A stretch of 64,000 nucleotides of DNA from Istiophorus platypterus (lineage: Eukaryota; Chordata; Actinopteri; Istiophoriformes; Istiophoridae): contig CM029123.1 in the NCBI GenBank assembly GCA_016859345.1, forward strand, positions 6,037,501 to 6,101,500, given 5' to 3'. The translations under genes were made by a program, and so were the position numbers. This document shows, in pieces, positions 1 to 13,007 of the stretch (position 1 is the first letter of the stretch; every line of letters starts with the position of its first letter). The notes beneath the pieces were generated by a model. It saw nothing but the letters and a program-made list of their open reading frames with translations, made no database searches and was not told the origin of the DNA.

Positions 1-3000
1 CCTTTATTCCAAAATCTTAATTTTAGAAATTTCCGGATTTTCTTTATATATGTTTATTCAAAAGAACACAAGTCTTTTTTTCTGTTTACAGTATATAAAA
101 ATAATTGTTTGCAGCTCACAGTTTAAATCCAATAAGTGACCAGCGCTTCTGGATACATTTTTTATTGTCATGGAAAGATGACACTTTGAGTCAAGTGTGA
201 TATCTCTAATCACAGGGGAGAAACATTTTATACAGTTGCGTACTTGTATTAAAGATAAAACAGTCCCCTCTTTTTTCAGTCCTGTCATTCCAGCCTTATA
301 TGGGACATTGTATCCACATGACAAGCAACATCCTGCTTTTGACGATTTCTGAAATTTCTGAAATACTCAGCATACATGCATACATCAGAGCCTGTTGTTT
401 GGTTTAATTTGAATCAGCACTCTTGCACATGTCAGTTCTACTACAGCAAAAGCTCAAGCACCCTCTCATGTCTGTGTGACAAGCTAATTTTAAGCCCCAT
501 TTTCAGAGAAGAATTCATATTCGACCATATCAATTGTCAAACTTGTATTGTTTCTAATTACAATGCAGTGTATAATTCAGGGTGTCATGACTTCTCCAAG
601 AGACAGGCGGTGATTAATTCCCTTTTCTTTAGAAGAATTTGAGCCATTTTCACATTAAAAGTACAATCAAGGAAAAAACTATTCTATGCATCTCGGGAGA
701 AATTTCAATTAAAAATTTCAAAAGAAATGAACTTATTAATGTTCACTAGCCAGCTAAATTACTGTGCCAGATCTTTTGGCATAAAGGTGGGGCTGCCTCT
801 ATACAAAGCCTGAGTGATTTGAGTGGAATTTCTGCTGGAGTCAACTCATGGACTAAGTTTTCCCATTCATACTGAATCATTGATATTTGCAGTGTTCTTT
901 ACCAAAAGGGGACATCACTTGATGCCTGAATAGTTAAACAGCAGGTGACTTACCAACCCTTCAATTCCCATCTTTCCTTCTAGCATGTTTTGAGTCTTTG
1001 CAAAAGTTTTCACTTGGATTTTCTTAGAATATCTGCACAGGGAGGTGTCCAACAGGCATCTTAACAACTGGCAATGACTCAGGATGTGACCAGTGTCTGA
1101 GCTCCTCACCTACAAATCTTGTTGAAATATTCTGTTAATAATATAAAAAAGTAACAAGGCCATTCACCCTTGACATTTCAGTGAAGCGAGTGCATAGAAC
1201 CATCTTAACCATTCATTTTAAAGTATTGTCTAAAAAACTAATGAAAAAAGAAAAGAAGACTAGGTCAAAACCTACTATATGGCTAGACCATGTACGGTTA
1301 CTGTGTGAAATTGAGGGCGTACTTGATAGCACTTGTGGAGCAGTAGAAAAGTCGCTAAATGTCACTAGATAATGTAATGCAGTAATTTGCATGCCCATGA
1401 GGTCATTGTGTCAGATGACTCGTGGAGTTACTGTATGTTTATGTTCAATGCATTGTTCAAATGGGTTTTTTTTTTTATGATCAATGCTGTGGTGATCAGT
1501 TTGTTTCAGGTATTTTTTAGGGAAACAGCATGATTGACGTAATTATAATATCCAGAGAGAGGAAGGCACTGTGCTCTTAGTTAACAGACGGAATTTCCTA
1601 CAGTATAAGCTGAAGTCTTCGTTTTTTTACTGCAAACTTTTTTATGCAAACTTCACTTATATTGGGGGGGGGTTCCGTGCTATAACCCTTGCTGCTTGTT
1701 GATGTTTTAAGACACTCACAGGTAATTTCTCACTACCTGTAGATCTTACTTTGTGTATTATCTTGGTTAACATCATTGCTACCAGAAGCTGTTTCTCACT
1801 TGAATTCCATGTGCTTTGCTTGCTAGCCAGAGCCGACAGGCTGAGACAGCCACAAGGTAAAATGTTTTTAAAATGCAAGAACAAATTCTTTTTAAAAGTT
1901 AGCCTTTTAACAGTATTTGTGACATCTATAATTAAGCTACAATAATGTGTGGCTATGCGTTTTCTACCCCTCTGCTATGCATGCATACAGGGTTTTTTAT
2001 GCTTCACGCCAGCGACAGCTGAGGACATAGATATTATGTTTTCAGGTTGCTTGTTCATTCATCTGTCCAATTCTTGTAAACTCGATATCTCACAAATTCC
2101 ATGTCGGAAATTCTTAAAATTTGGAACAAACATCCACTTGATATCAAGGATGAGCTGATTAGAATTAAGTCATCAAAGGTCACTGTGAAATAGCAAAACA
2201 TGTTTTAGACCATAACTCAAGAATTCAAGTGCTAGTTAAAATAAAATTCACTTAATACCTCTCATTAAATTCCTTTAAAATCTTCAGTACATATATTTTA
2301 TGAGTCTAGACAGACATGGATGTAAACTGCAATTTGATGGGTTGGTGGTGGCGTAGAGACCCATCTACTCTTCCCTCATTTTCTCTTCAGTAGTGATGAT
2401 GAAGCACACCATGGATGCCCCATTCAGAAAAAATAAAAAAGCTGCTATATATTCAGAGAGGGCAGCATCTTGTTAATTATAAAGAGGCTATTTTTATACT
2501 TTTTTATTTTCCAGGAATTCCTGCCAAAACAAAGGCAGGTGCCAGCAGGGTTCCCGATGCTATTCTCACCCTGTGGGGAGAGCTGCCCACTCACAGGCTA
2601 TCATGCGCTGGATACCCAGAGAAATATAATATTCATGCCAGCTAGTTTCCCACAGCATAAGTGAGCTGCTGGCAGGCTGTGGTGTTTTTTGGTTTTTTTT
2701 TTTCGCTTCCAGCACAATATTAATTTGTTACATCCCTGCAATTTGCAGCCTACTGTAATTGTTTGGCTCATACCTGCTGTGATATGAAATAACCCTTATA
2801 ATATTTATTTCACGTCATAAAAGTCTTTCTTCAATAGGTGGATCTGCTAGTTCAACTTAGTCACTAGATGACTCAGATACAAAAAGAAAAAGAGTTTTTT
2901 CACTTGATAAGCCACAGTGTTGCATCTCATTTTTTCATATGTTCTGGCTGGAAGATTTGGGTAATAAAGTCATCAGCATGAGAATCGTATAATGAGGCTC

Positions 3001-3532
3001 ATGGTAAGACCACCAACAGAATACATCTCAGTGGAATATCAATATGCTGCTAGTGTGGTTCAGTCAGTGTAATGAACTAATGAAAATATCTTTCCTATTT
3101 AACCTGTGTTCATAACTTTTGTGATACCTGTGATACCACACTACGGAGCACCCTCTGTTTCTTTCCTAGTGATGCAGACAGACAGTACCTCATCTGCACA
3201 ACACAAAATTCATTTTGTCAAGTTGTGATGCCTATCAGGACATGAGAGATGAGCTGACATAATGTATTACCACAGTTCTGCCACTTACCATCAAAGCCCT
3301 GGGAGATTTTCAGAAGCAGTAATGATAGCGAGGAAAGCAGATGATATATATATATATAGTAACTGCAAATAAGGAATTATTCACAGAGTAGAGTGAGTTT
3401 TATTCAGCAGTTATCAAATAATTGAATGGAGGGCCACAATAATGTATAACCTAGTGTTCATTTTAGCATAATTTTTAATTTCCTGTAGACACTCAGAAGG
3501 GCTTTATTCTCACTTTCTAACTACCTGCATTC

Positions 3533-3662
<130 letters not shown>

Positions 3663-4683
3663 GACCCTGCTCTTTATCGGATCGGTCACCGCAGATTTTG
3701 AAATGATTGCTAAGTTCACAAGCAAATACTATAAATCTTGCCATATCTCCCCATGCATAACATTTACATTGTAGTGATTTATATTCTAAAGCTAAATGAA
3801 TGGAATGGCAAATTTTAGTTCATGGCAGATATAACCATACTGACCTATTAAACAGCTGATAACTGGTAACTGCAGTTTATACATGTTTGAGGTAATTTAA
3901 AACCAGTGTCTCCATTACATATTTTGTCCACCAGAGAGCACCGACAAGTTTATTTTACAACTGAAAACATCACACTCCCTACATAACTTTTTACCACTTC
4001 CAGTTAAAAATTGAATCTGTTTGTGCAGATTAATGTTACCCAGAACTTGCAAACAATTTCTGGATGTGCAGGTTCACAGTAAGAACACTTCAGAATATTT
4101 TGCTCTCAGCTGTTTTCTACATCAAGACATAACTAGACCGAAAATTGAAAGGGCAGAATCATGAAAGTCTTAGTAAGTGACAACAAGAGAGGGTGCTTGT
4201 TTCATATATATATATCTCAGTGCAGGCAGTTGCAGCAATTTGATCAATCTTTAATTTCTCCTTGATTGCATGAAATGCCAATAATTGTTTCAATAGGAGA
4301 GGTGTTGTTACCTGCTCTATAGATTGTAGAACAAGAACTCATCATCTGCGAGGTACCCATTCAGAATTTGGATTAGGTTTATCCCTCCCCAACATCTTGG
4401 CAGTAACTGAAGCTAGAATATCTTTCTTCAAGATAAAAGAGGCAGAGCCTGGGTGTCGCTAAGGGGGTACGACCAATCTGTAACCACTGTTTGTGTGTGA
4501 TAGACTGAAGCATATGCACAGCAACTGCAAGGTTTGAGAACGCACGTTGTTGGACAGTTCTGTTGGGGGTTGAATAAAATAATTGGGCTGTAAAACATAA
4601 ATAAAACCGAACAATAACCCATGTTCCATGTGTACCATTAGAATACCTGGAGAGCAGTGGATTATGTTGTTAACACATTGTAA

Positions 4684-4830
4684 CCTTTATCCATCCACCC
4701 AGCCATTTATTTTCTATACCCACTTATTCTCCACAGGGTTGCAGGGGGCTTAAGCCTTTCCCAGCATGCATTGGGTGGGATCTGGGGTACACCCTATGAG
4801 TTTCCAGCTCACCTGAACACAGAAATGCCC
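4684..4830 (+). repeat. teleost interspersed repeat fragment
   Basis: It reads as the very widespread fish repeat that has CCATCCA, then TTTCTATACCCACTTATTC, GGGTTGCAGGGGGC and GGGGTACACCCT in this order. The family name is not certain. Confidence 0.6.
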
Positions 4831-7800
4831 TCCTTATGCTCTAATTTGTTTTAAAAGGAAGGTTTGGAGACATTTTGTATGAGCAATACAGTAATCAAGT
4901 TATTTCATACAACTATATAGAATAAAAGAGAAGCAAGCTTATTACTTCTGAGTTTTACCATAAAGGACTTGTGCTCATTGAAAACCTGGGCGTTGCTGCA
5001 TCACAGCATGTTGAATCAAAGTGGGAGCTACTGAGATTCCCATTACTAACATACTGTATCTGTGCACCTGACAAACACTCCCAGCAGCAGGTCCGATCAG
5101 GAGGATGATAAAGTTCGTCTCGTTCCAGGTGACCTTTAGCTGCCTCTAATGAGTACACAAGTACAGACGTCAAGCCAACAAAGGAACATGACAAGATGTC
5201 TCAAAGCACAGGACAGATACAGTATGAACTGAAGGCACCTTTTGCTCCATAATCATTATGTTTCTAACCGCAGAGCTGCTTTGCCCTAGTTTAGGGTATC
5301 TAGTGCAGTGACCAGCACTGGACTTGTGAATGTTAAATAAACTGTCTAACTTAAAGATCCCAAACATTTTGTAAGGAAAATCTTTATTTGATAAGGATCT
5401 TCAGATGGGGATGTTTTGACTTTTACATGTCTGAATAAAAATGGATAATTTCTACCTTGAAAAGCAGTGAACAGAGAGAAAGACAGAGGAATGATAATAG
5501 GCTAGTGGGAGGAGAAGAAGACCGTTCACTGGTATAAAGAGATTAAAATTTCTCTCTTCAGAAAAGGGGCTGAGAGCTGAAAAATAGAGGTTTTAATCAA
5601 GTCCATGAGCTCACAGTCATTTCAGACATAAATGGCAAACTGCAAAATCCAGAGAGATGAAAATGCATGAATACAAGAAAAGTACAGATGTTAACTTAAA
5701 AAGTAGTTTTTATTTAGCATGTTTTAACCACTGTCTTGTTCAACCCAGCAAAAAAAAATTGGAATGTACAGTAAGTGTCTTAGTTACTGTATCATTTTAT
5801 AGACACAAGTACACGTGTACCGATATTTTTGAACTCCATATATATTGAATGGGCTGATTAGGGTGATCCTACCAGGCTCAGACAACATAGTGTGGACCAA
5901 GGTTCATCTATAAAATCCTTGCACCTCAGAATAATCATTTGTAATGCCTTATTTGCATAAGGGAACAGGAATGTCAGTGGAATGTGCCTCCACTCTCTTC
6001 ACAAAAACCAAAAGCTGCACCACTGCAGGCGACAGAGCAGTGGTGTAATCATGGTTGGGGACATCTGACAGCCTGCTTCACATTTCAGCTGTTTCTTCCA
6101 CCTTTAGCCATTAGTCAGCTCAGTCTCAGTCTAATGTGTATTCTGGTCATTTTGAACAGCGGGTAAATGGGTGGCAGAATAATTCCTCACATATCAGTGT
6201 CAACGTTAGCCCAAGTGCAGATTTTCAGTAATGAGGAGTATTCCCATTTGTCTACATGATTTAAATTGACAGGGAAATGTTTCCATTTGCCCTTTTCCAA
6301 AAGTAAATATGTTCAACTTGACAGGTTACCCCACAGTATCTATAAAGATTAAATCCAAACTGGATCACATAGGGCAGAGGAGGCAGTTTTGTGTTGACAG
6401 TAAATGAGGAAATGCCCGCTGTGACGTTATCAACTGGGCTGTGGTCACAAGTGCCACATAACTGAAAGTTTCAGGTCAGGCCAGGTTTTTTTTTTTGGGC
6501 GAGTGAGGATGAAAAACCATCCAGTACCATTGTATATTCATTATTCTGTTTTTTAGTGAGGCGAGTCCATGGGTAATTGGAAGGACTGTGGTTAATTCAG
6601 ACATGCCTGTGATAACAGCAGGACAGAGAGGACTTAAAACTTTAGAAGTTTTTAGACAGCTCATCAATTATTTTAAAAAATACTTTAGAAAAGAGAGTGG
6701 GAAGTTTCTCATTGTCCAAGACAAATTTCCCTTCAGGGGCAATAAAGGTCATCTTATCTTGAGCATCCAGAGAGATTGAAGAAAGAGGGGGATTGCACCT
6801 TGTAAAAGAAGCTAGTGGAGCAGAGGCTGGTCCAGGCAGGACATTGTGGTGTAGCAGCAGTTAGCCCTTGACTCATCATCATCCATATGTTATAGCAAAG
6901 TAGGTGTGGCTTGAGGCTCGGTGACACTGTGACTACTCATATAGCCAATGATGATAAACTAACGTTTAGCCAGCCAAGAACAGGCTACCGCTATTCAGCG
7001 AAATAGCTCTCCAAGTTACCATCGACTCCTGTCTGATAACTGTCTGCAAACCATTTCTCATTTATCTATACTGTATATAAAGTGAATGTTATGACACAGC
7101 CAACAAGCCGTTTTTCCCACAGGTTCAGAATTTATTTGTGTTGCCTGGGTGGAGTGGCATGTGACGGATGTGCATGCAGGGACCCATGCGGTTTAGAGGG
7201 AGAAAGTATAAGATAGGTTGTCTTCTGTAACTACACTTTTAAGTGTGCTTCTAAATTCCTCACATGCACTAGCTTCAGTGGATGCTAGCTAGACAGCTGT
7301 GCATAGACAAACGTCTAGTCCCCATTCAGTTACTCCAGTGTAAGCAACTCAGACAGATGTATGGCCAAAACTGAACTAGTTGGAAATTAAGTGTTCTAAT
7401 GTAAGATATACATTTGGCTGAACCAAGTAGTCAGTCACCAGTGTCGTGACCACACATCAGTCCATGAAACTGTCAGTAAAGACAGCAAAGTCAAAAAACA
7501 GGTCAGTAAAAATAGACAAGTGTAACTTTGTGCATGTGGTCTGTACATTTTACCAGCCTTTTTTATTTCCTGGTAGATTGGTGATTGCTGCACAGCAACC
7601 ATCCACCAGTTAATTTGCCAGGTCTGCAAAATGGCCAGTACTCAACACTAGACTGGGAAAACAGTTTCTCTGTGGACCTGGCTATTTGAGTCAAGGTATT
7701 ATCAAGTTAAAACAGGAAGCGGACAAAACCAAACTGTTGACACAATGTTGGAGGCACTTATGTCTAAAATAGTGTGCAGTAACATCAAGATCCATTTTAA

Positions 7801-9622
7801 GTGGAACTAAAGAGCCAGGTCCAAACCTTAAAGAAAAATCCCCACACCAAAAATACAAAAATGTCTGTAGAAAAACACATAATTTTGGTCATATAGTGTA
7901 TGCTCCAGTCTTCTACCACCAAATCACGGTTCACTTTAACAATATAGGTGGTACTTAGCATCTGTTATATCTACATGTCTCAGGGGATAAAATTTTCCAA
8001 TTGTTTGAATGAATTAATCATTTGGGGTTAATTTCTCCTGAATATACAGTATAAGTGTATACATTGTATACAATATATCTAGATCAGCAACCTTAATATA
8101 GAAGCTCCTCTGAGACATTTGAGGGGAGAGACCAATTTTCTTCATAGCAATGCTAACGTGGCTCAAAGCAGCTGCAAGCAGCGGCAAGGCGGAGTGAGAT
8201 CGATACTCCTTCAGCACAGTTAAAATTACCCTCTAATGTGAAATTATATAAGAAATTATAGAGCTAGATATTTAGGTGTATTATTTGAGCTTTACCTCTC
8301 ACCCTCCATCTGCAACTCACTGTGTCCAGATGTGATTGCCTCCGCTCATATTAGTTCCATTTATTTGATTTGCAGCACTTTTCCTCCACTGGTAATTAAA
8401 TCCTGCATAATGTTCAGTTTTTTCAACCCCCTTGAGATCCACACAAGTAAAGGTCATGAGTACCCAGTGGTTCTCTTGATTATAGATGTCATTCTAACTG
8501 GTGAGCAATTCAAAGTGGTGCAGAGAAAAGGGTAAAAGGTCAAATGCATTCCAGGCAGTGGCAGGTGTTGGTTGCAGGAGAAGGGCAGACTATTGTTAAT
8601 TTCATTATACTTTACATCTTTATCTGTATTGTTGCTAAAGAGGATCCTAGGCACCAAGCTGTTGCTGGGGAGATTTTTAGCTTAGTTTGAGCTACGAAGT
8701 AGCCCACTCAGCTTGCACAGCTGCACCTTTGTCAGGCAAGTTGCATTACAAACTGCAGAGTTGCTTATGTGCTTATATGCTTATGTGCATAATTTTAAAA
8801 TTTTGTTGTTAGATATTGTTTACATTGTATCCTATATAACTGGCTAGAAATAGCCACATACAGTATCGTCTTACACTCAATTGATGGAGCAGTTGTTAAC
8901 CACATTAAACTACATCTAGTGTGCAATTGATGTGAAACAGCAGTCAGTGGTTCTTTTAATCACAATTCTAGTACATGTTAAAAACAAATTAAAGAGAGGT
9001 CCCACAGAGTGGCTTACTGCTGTGTGAATACTCCCAACTAGCTTGTAATCACAAAGAAATCTATTGTGCAGTTGACTATCCCAGAATAACAATTTGATGT
9101 ATAGTTTCACATAATTAGCCACTGTAACTGGCAGGCTGGGGCCTAGCCGGACTGATGGGCAGCACACTGTGTGACGCACACTCTGCCTTCCTGCATCACT
9201 GTAGGTGGGAATCGATGTGTCTGAATCAAGTACAACAATACTTGGATGTACTATATGTGGAGAATGTACATGGGAAATGGTGTGATCAACATAGATTGAC
9301 TTTTCATTATTTTTCACACTTCAAGGTGCTAAAATCACCAAAAGTACCAGTGACTAACACATCTGAGGGTCAACCACCTGTATATGATGTTTACCTTTGT
9401 CATGTACAGGTGGTTATTGTAATCAGTATCTATATCCAGTCGTTTTAATCTGTACAAAAACTGAAGTGTGAAAACAATGGATGTGTTACTGAACAGGCCA
9501 ACTGGGCATAGGCCCATTGGCATATGGGGTCAGGGGGGCCTGGAGAAACACAAAATTCAAGAAAGAGACACAAAACAATCAGAAAATGACCCAAAATGGC
9601 TACAACAAGGCACTAAACAACT

Positions 9623-9757
9623 AAAACTACAGACCATCTTGCAATGGGATCATGTCAGCTGTTGACATTCGGGCCCAGGAGTACTCAGTATTCATTACTA
9701 CATTATTGACAGGCTTCGCAGCTGGTGTGATCCCATCGCAAGATGGTCTGTAGTTTT
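9623..9757. repeat. 135-bp inverted-repeat (hairpin) element
   Basis: Arms 9623-9652 and 9728-9757 are reverse complements at 29 of 30 positions, around a 75-bp centre. It sits inside a repeat-looking stretch (about 9480-9840). It may be a short fold-back DNA element. Confidence 0.7.
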
Positions 9758-10289
9758 GCCTGATGTCTCAGTACAGTGATCCATGACATAAAGGGTGTGT
9801 GGGCTTGGGGCTTAAAGTGGGGGGCCAATGGCCCCTTCCCTATGTGTAACCCCCCACTTGTTCTTGCTTAGACCACACTCATCTTCGAGCTCGACCTTCA
9901 TTTTAATCTCAACGAGCCTGTAAAGTTTCTTGACTGTATCTTGCTTTGTTGTAACTCTATCGTGGTGAAAAATCTGTCGACAAGACAGAGACAGAAATAT
10001 AAACACCTGCCAAATTACTCAAAACTGCCTATGTGGTCGTCCCCGCTCAGCTAGGCGTGTCAGGGTACTGGTTTTGCCAAAATGATACACACACAGACAC
10101 ACGAGGTGAAAACAATACCAGCTATGCTGTTGCTGCTGTAAAGAGATGTGAAACAATCACGAAGAGACTCTTTCAGTTTGAGTGTCTTCTTCCATGCAGG
10201 AGGGATGAGCGTACTGTTACATGTCCGTGACTGGGAGCCCATTGTCTCATTATCCATCCAGACCTAAATAGCAGGCAGCGTTTTACAGC

Positions 10290-10580
10290 AGAAAACTGTG
10301 CCCTACCTACCCAGCACCAATCAGCAAGCAGACACAGTCGTCCAAGGTCGCCTGACCATTCTCCTCCCTGTGCACCTATTTCATCTATTTGCCACGTCAT
10401 CTACTGTAGTGGTCCCACCTGCTATCTGCCACCTTTGTTTAAGTTCTGCCTTTGCCCATTTGGATTTGTTGTTCTGTTTCTGCCTGGCTCTATGTTGCTG
10501 ACTATAAGCCTGCTTATTGACAACAGTTGCTTGTAAAGTGCCTGCTGTGCCTGAGTACCTGCATTTGGGTCGCTTTCCAT
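10290..10580 (+). repeat. possible LTR-derived fragment
   Basis: It is C/T-rich with TTCTGTTTCTGCCTGGCTC and ends near ACCTGCATTTGGGTCG, a composition typical of LTR 3' ends of fish retroelements. No internal retroelement genes are nearby. Confidence 0.3.
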
Positions 10581-10929
10581 GTACTGTCTTGGCTTTTTCA
10601 CTGCAGAGAGTCAGTACAGGGGCTTGTAAAACCCTTAGGGGCTCCACACCAACATGTTTTTGCAGTTTTTATTTTTCTTGCTCCTCCTGAATTAACTGTT
10701 CCGAGCACTCAACCATGTAAACCCTGTTAGGGCAACAAAAAGCAAGTAATTGGGTTTGGCCTCAGATTTCTGAGAAACCAAAGCAGCAGGGTGTGTTAGT
10801 AAGTGTCTCTGAACCAAGGCCATACCAAAGCAGTCTGGTCTTATATGAGTACCTTTATGTTAAATTTATTTAGCCACTTCTAGTCTGTGGGTCCATAGTA
10901 TTGTCATCTGGTCCCTGTCCACCACAATG

Positions 10930-11290
10930 GGCCAGAGTGAGATATCGGGACAACTATTGGACTGTTTGCCATGAAATCTTTGTAGAGACATTCATTGTCC
11001 TCAGATGACTTTGGTGACCTCCTGATCATTCATCCAGCACCATCATCAAGAAAAGATATTGAGTTGACCAGTAATTTGGTTTATGAATAAATCCCTACAA
11101 AACTAATGGCATCATTTTCTCTCAGCGTCAGCTGCACTTTTTGTTTAGTGTGAATTAGCAAATATTAGCAAGGTAACATGGTAAAATAAGATGGTGAACA
11201 TTATACGTTCTAAGTGTCTCAAGGCATCACTTTGCCTAACTACAGGCTCACAGAGCAACTAGAGTGGCTTTGGACTCCAAGTCTTGTTAT
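10930..11290 (+). repeat. teleost interspersed repeat, GCTAATTAGCA family
   Basis: It has the order GAGATATCGGGACAACTATT, GCCATGAAATCTTTG, CATCATCA, AAAACTAATGGCAT and GAATTAGCAAATATTAGCA, as in a repeat seen in many perch-like fish genomes. Other copies in this window are at 14405-14560 (minus), 31735-32020 and 42080-42280. Confidence 0.6.
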
Positions 11291-11921
11291 GCAGCATAAC
11301 TCAGAGAACTCCAAGGGCCAATTCACACAAGTACAGTAGACAGAACAAAAACAAGCTGCAACATGAAGTAGCATCTTTTATTTAAGGCCTACGCCATTCA
11401 CTGACTGCATACTCTCTATGGCTGCAATGTAACTTGGCATGCTCATTGACGTCACACTGACTGTGACATATTTTTTCATGCATCACCTAGAACCAAAAAG
11501 ATTATTATTTGTTGATCTGTTTATGAGTTTTGTCGAGGTGCCGACCAGAGCTTAAAACACTCTTGCACTGCAGCCCTGGAGAGTTTGTTGTCAGCACAAT
11601 GGTGAGTTAAGTAGATCACTGAGAGCTGCCTGGTGAGGTCTGTGTTCGACATAGGGGCTACTGAACAAGCAAAATGATGAATGCATGGGCTGGTTAAAGG
11701 GATGAATGATAGATCGCTTACACAGATGTGATGCTGAAACAAAAATCCTTCTATTCATTGTCATTTAAAAACAAATCAATACTCTTGAGTAGCAAGTGAA
11801 GTTGCTCTCTTTTTCTCTCTTTTACTTAAGACACAGAACAGCATTGATGATGTTTTGAAAATGACGTGGCACCAAATGATGCTGCACTATATCCAATTGC
11901 CTGTATTCTGTTTTTTTTCAG

Positions 11922-12142
11922 GAATACCAAATTGATATCATCTTTGCCCAGACGTGGACAGACAGTCGTCTCAGATACAACAGCACAATGAAAATAATGA
12001 CTTTGAACAGCAATATGGTTGGACTTATTTGGCTACCAGACACCATCTTCAGAAACTCCAAGAATGCAGATTCCCACTGGATTACAATGCCTAACCAGCT
12101 GCTCAGAATATGGAACGATGGGAAGATACTTTACACCTTAAG
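11922..12142 (+). CDS. gabrg3: gabrg3 221-bp exon, extracellular ligand-binding domain
   Basis: The acceptor is a T-run followed by CAG at 11919-11921 and the donor is AG/gtaaac at 12143. The length of 221 bp is the classic size of this exon in GABA-A subunit genes. It opens in phase 0 with EYQIDIIFAQTW (loop D region) and includes the N-glycosylation sequon NST, the loop A region IWLPDTIFRNSK and the stretch HWITMPNQLLRIWNDGK. It ends two bases into an Arg codon. The residue after DI is Ile, encoded by ATC at 11940-11942, where gamma-2 has Phe77 (mature numbering). Confidence 0.95.
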
Positions 12143-12966
12143 GTAAACACAAAAAACCAGGGCAGAAATCAGAGTGTGCATATTTCTAGCACAGATATCA
12201 GTTCATCACATGTACTTGTGCCTGTCATGTCAGCAGTGATATTTCAATCATCATCATCTAATATCAGAGAGGAAATCACTGATTTAGTTTAGAATAAAGC
12301 CACAATTTTTGAGGGACTTATCAGTAGGTCAGTTAAGAAAAAAAATGTATTCCCATCTATATTGATAATCACTTAACCATTTCAGACATTTTAAAGAGAC
12401 AATACCAAATATTTCTTGGTTTCAGCTTCTCAAATTCTATAGTAAAGTGAATATCATTGTTTTTTAGACTGTTGGTAAGCTCACTTGGCTTGTGGAAATT
12501 AGAACAAGCATTTCTCAAAATGTTCTTGCATTTTATAGACAAAACAATTAGTCAATTAATCATCAGATTAATCAGTAATGAAGCTACTTGACTCAGTCAG
12601 AATCTAGAATGCTCACGTCAAAACAGTCTCTACCATGTGATTTATCACACAGAGGTAATTAATGTGTATGTGATTGGCATTTCACAGATTAAAGATAAAA
12701 GAAACAATCATACAATAGGTGAATTATTTACATAATCAAACTGAAAGAATATCAACCGAAATAGTAAGGGATGCATTTTCTCCATGTATTTTAGTTTCAT
12801 ACATGCAGTAAGACTTTTTCAAAGAGTCATTTGAAATAAAATCCAAAGTAATACACTGTTTGTTTGAATTAATTAAAACACTATCAATGATGTGTTAATG
12901 TCAGTGTGATCTGTGACTGTCAGAGAGAATATCTTACCCTGTGGTGTTTGAATCTCCTATATTTTA

Positions 12967-13007
<41 letters not shown>

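Noticed and set aside
9155..9448. Overlapping open frames on both strands of about 100 codons
   Set aside because: No family resemblance, no splice logic, and they lie within the gabrg3 intron.
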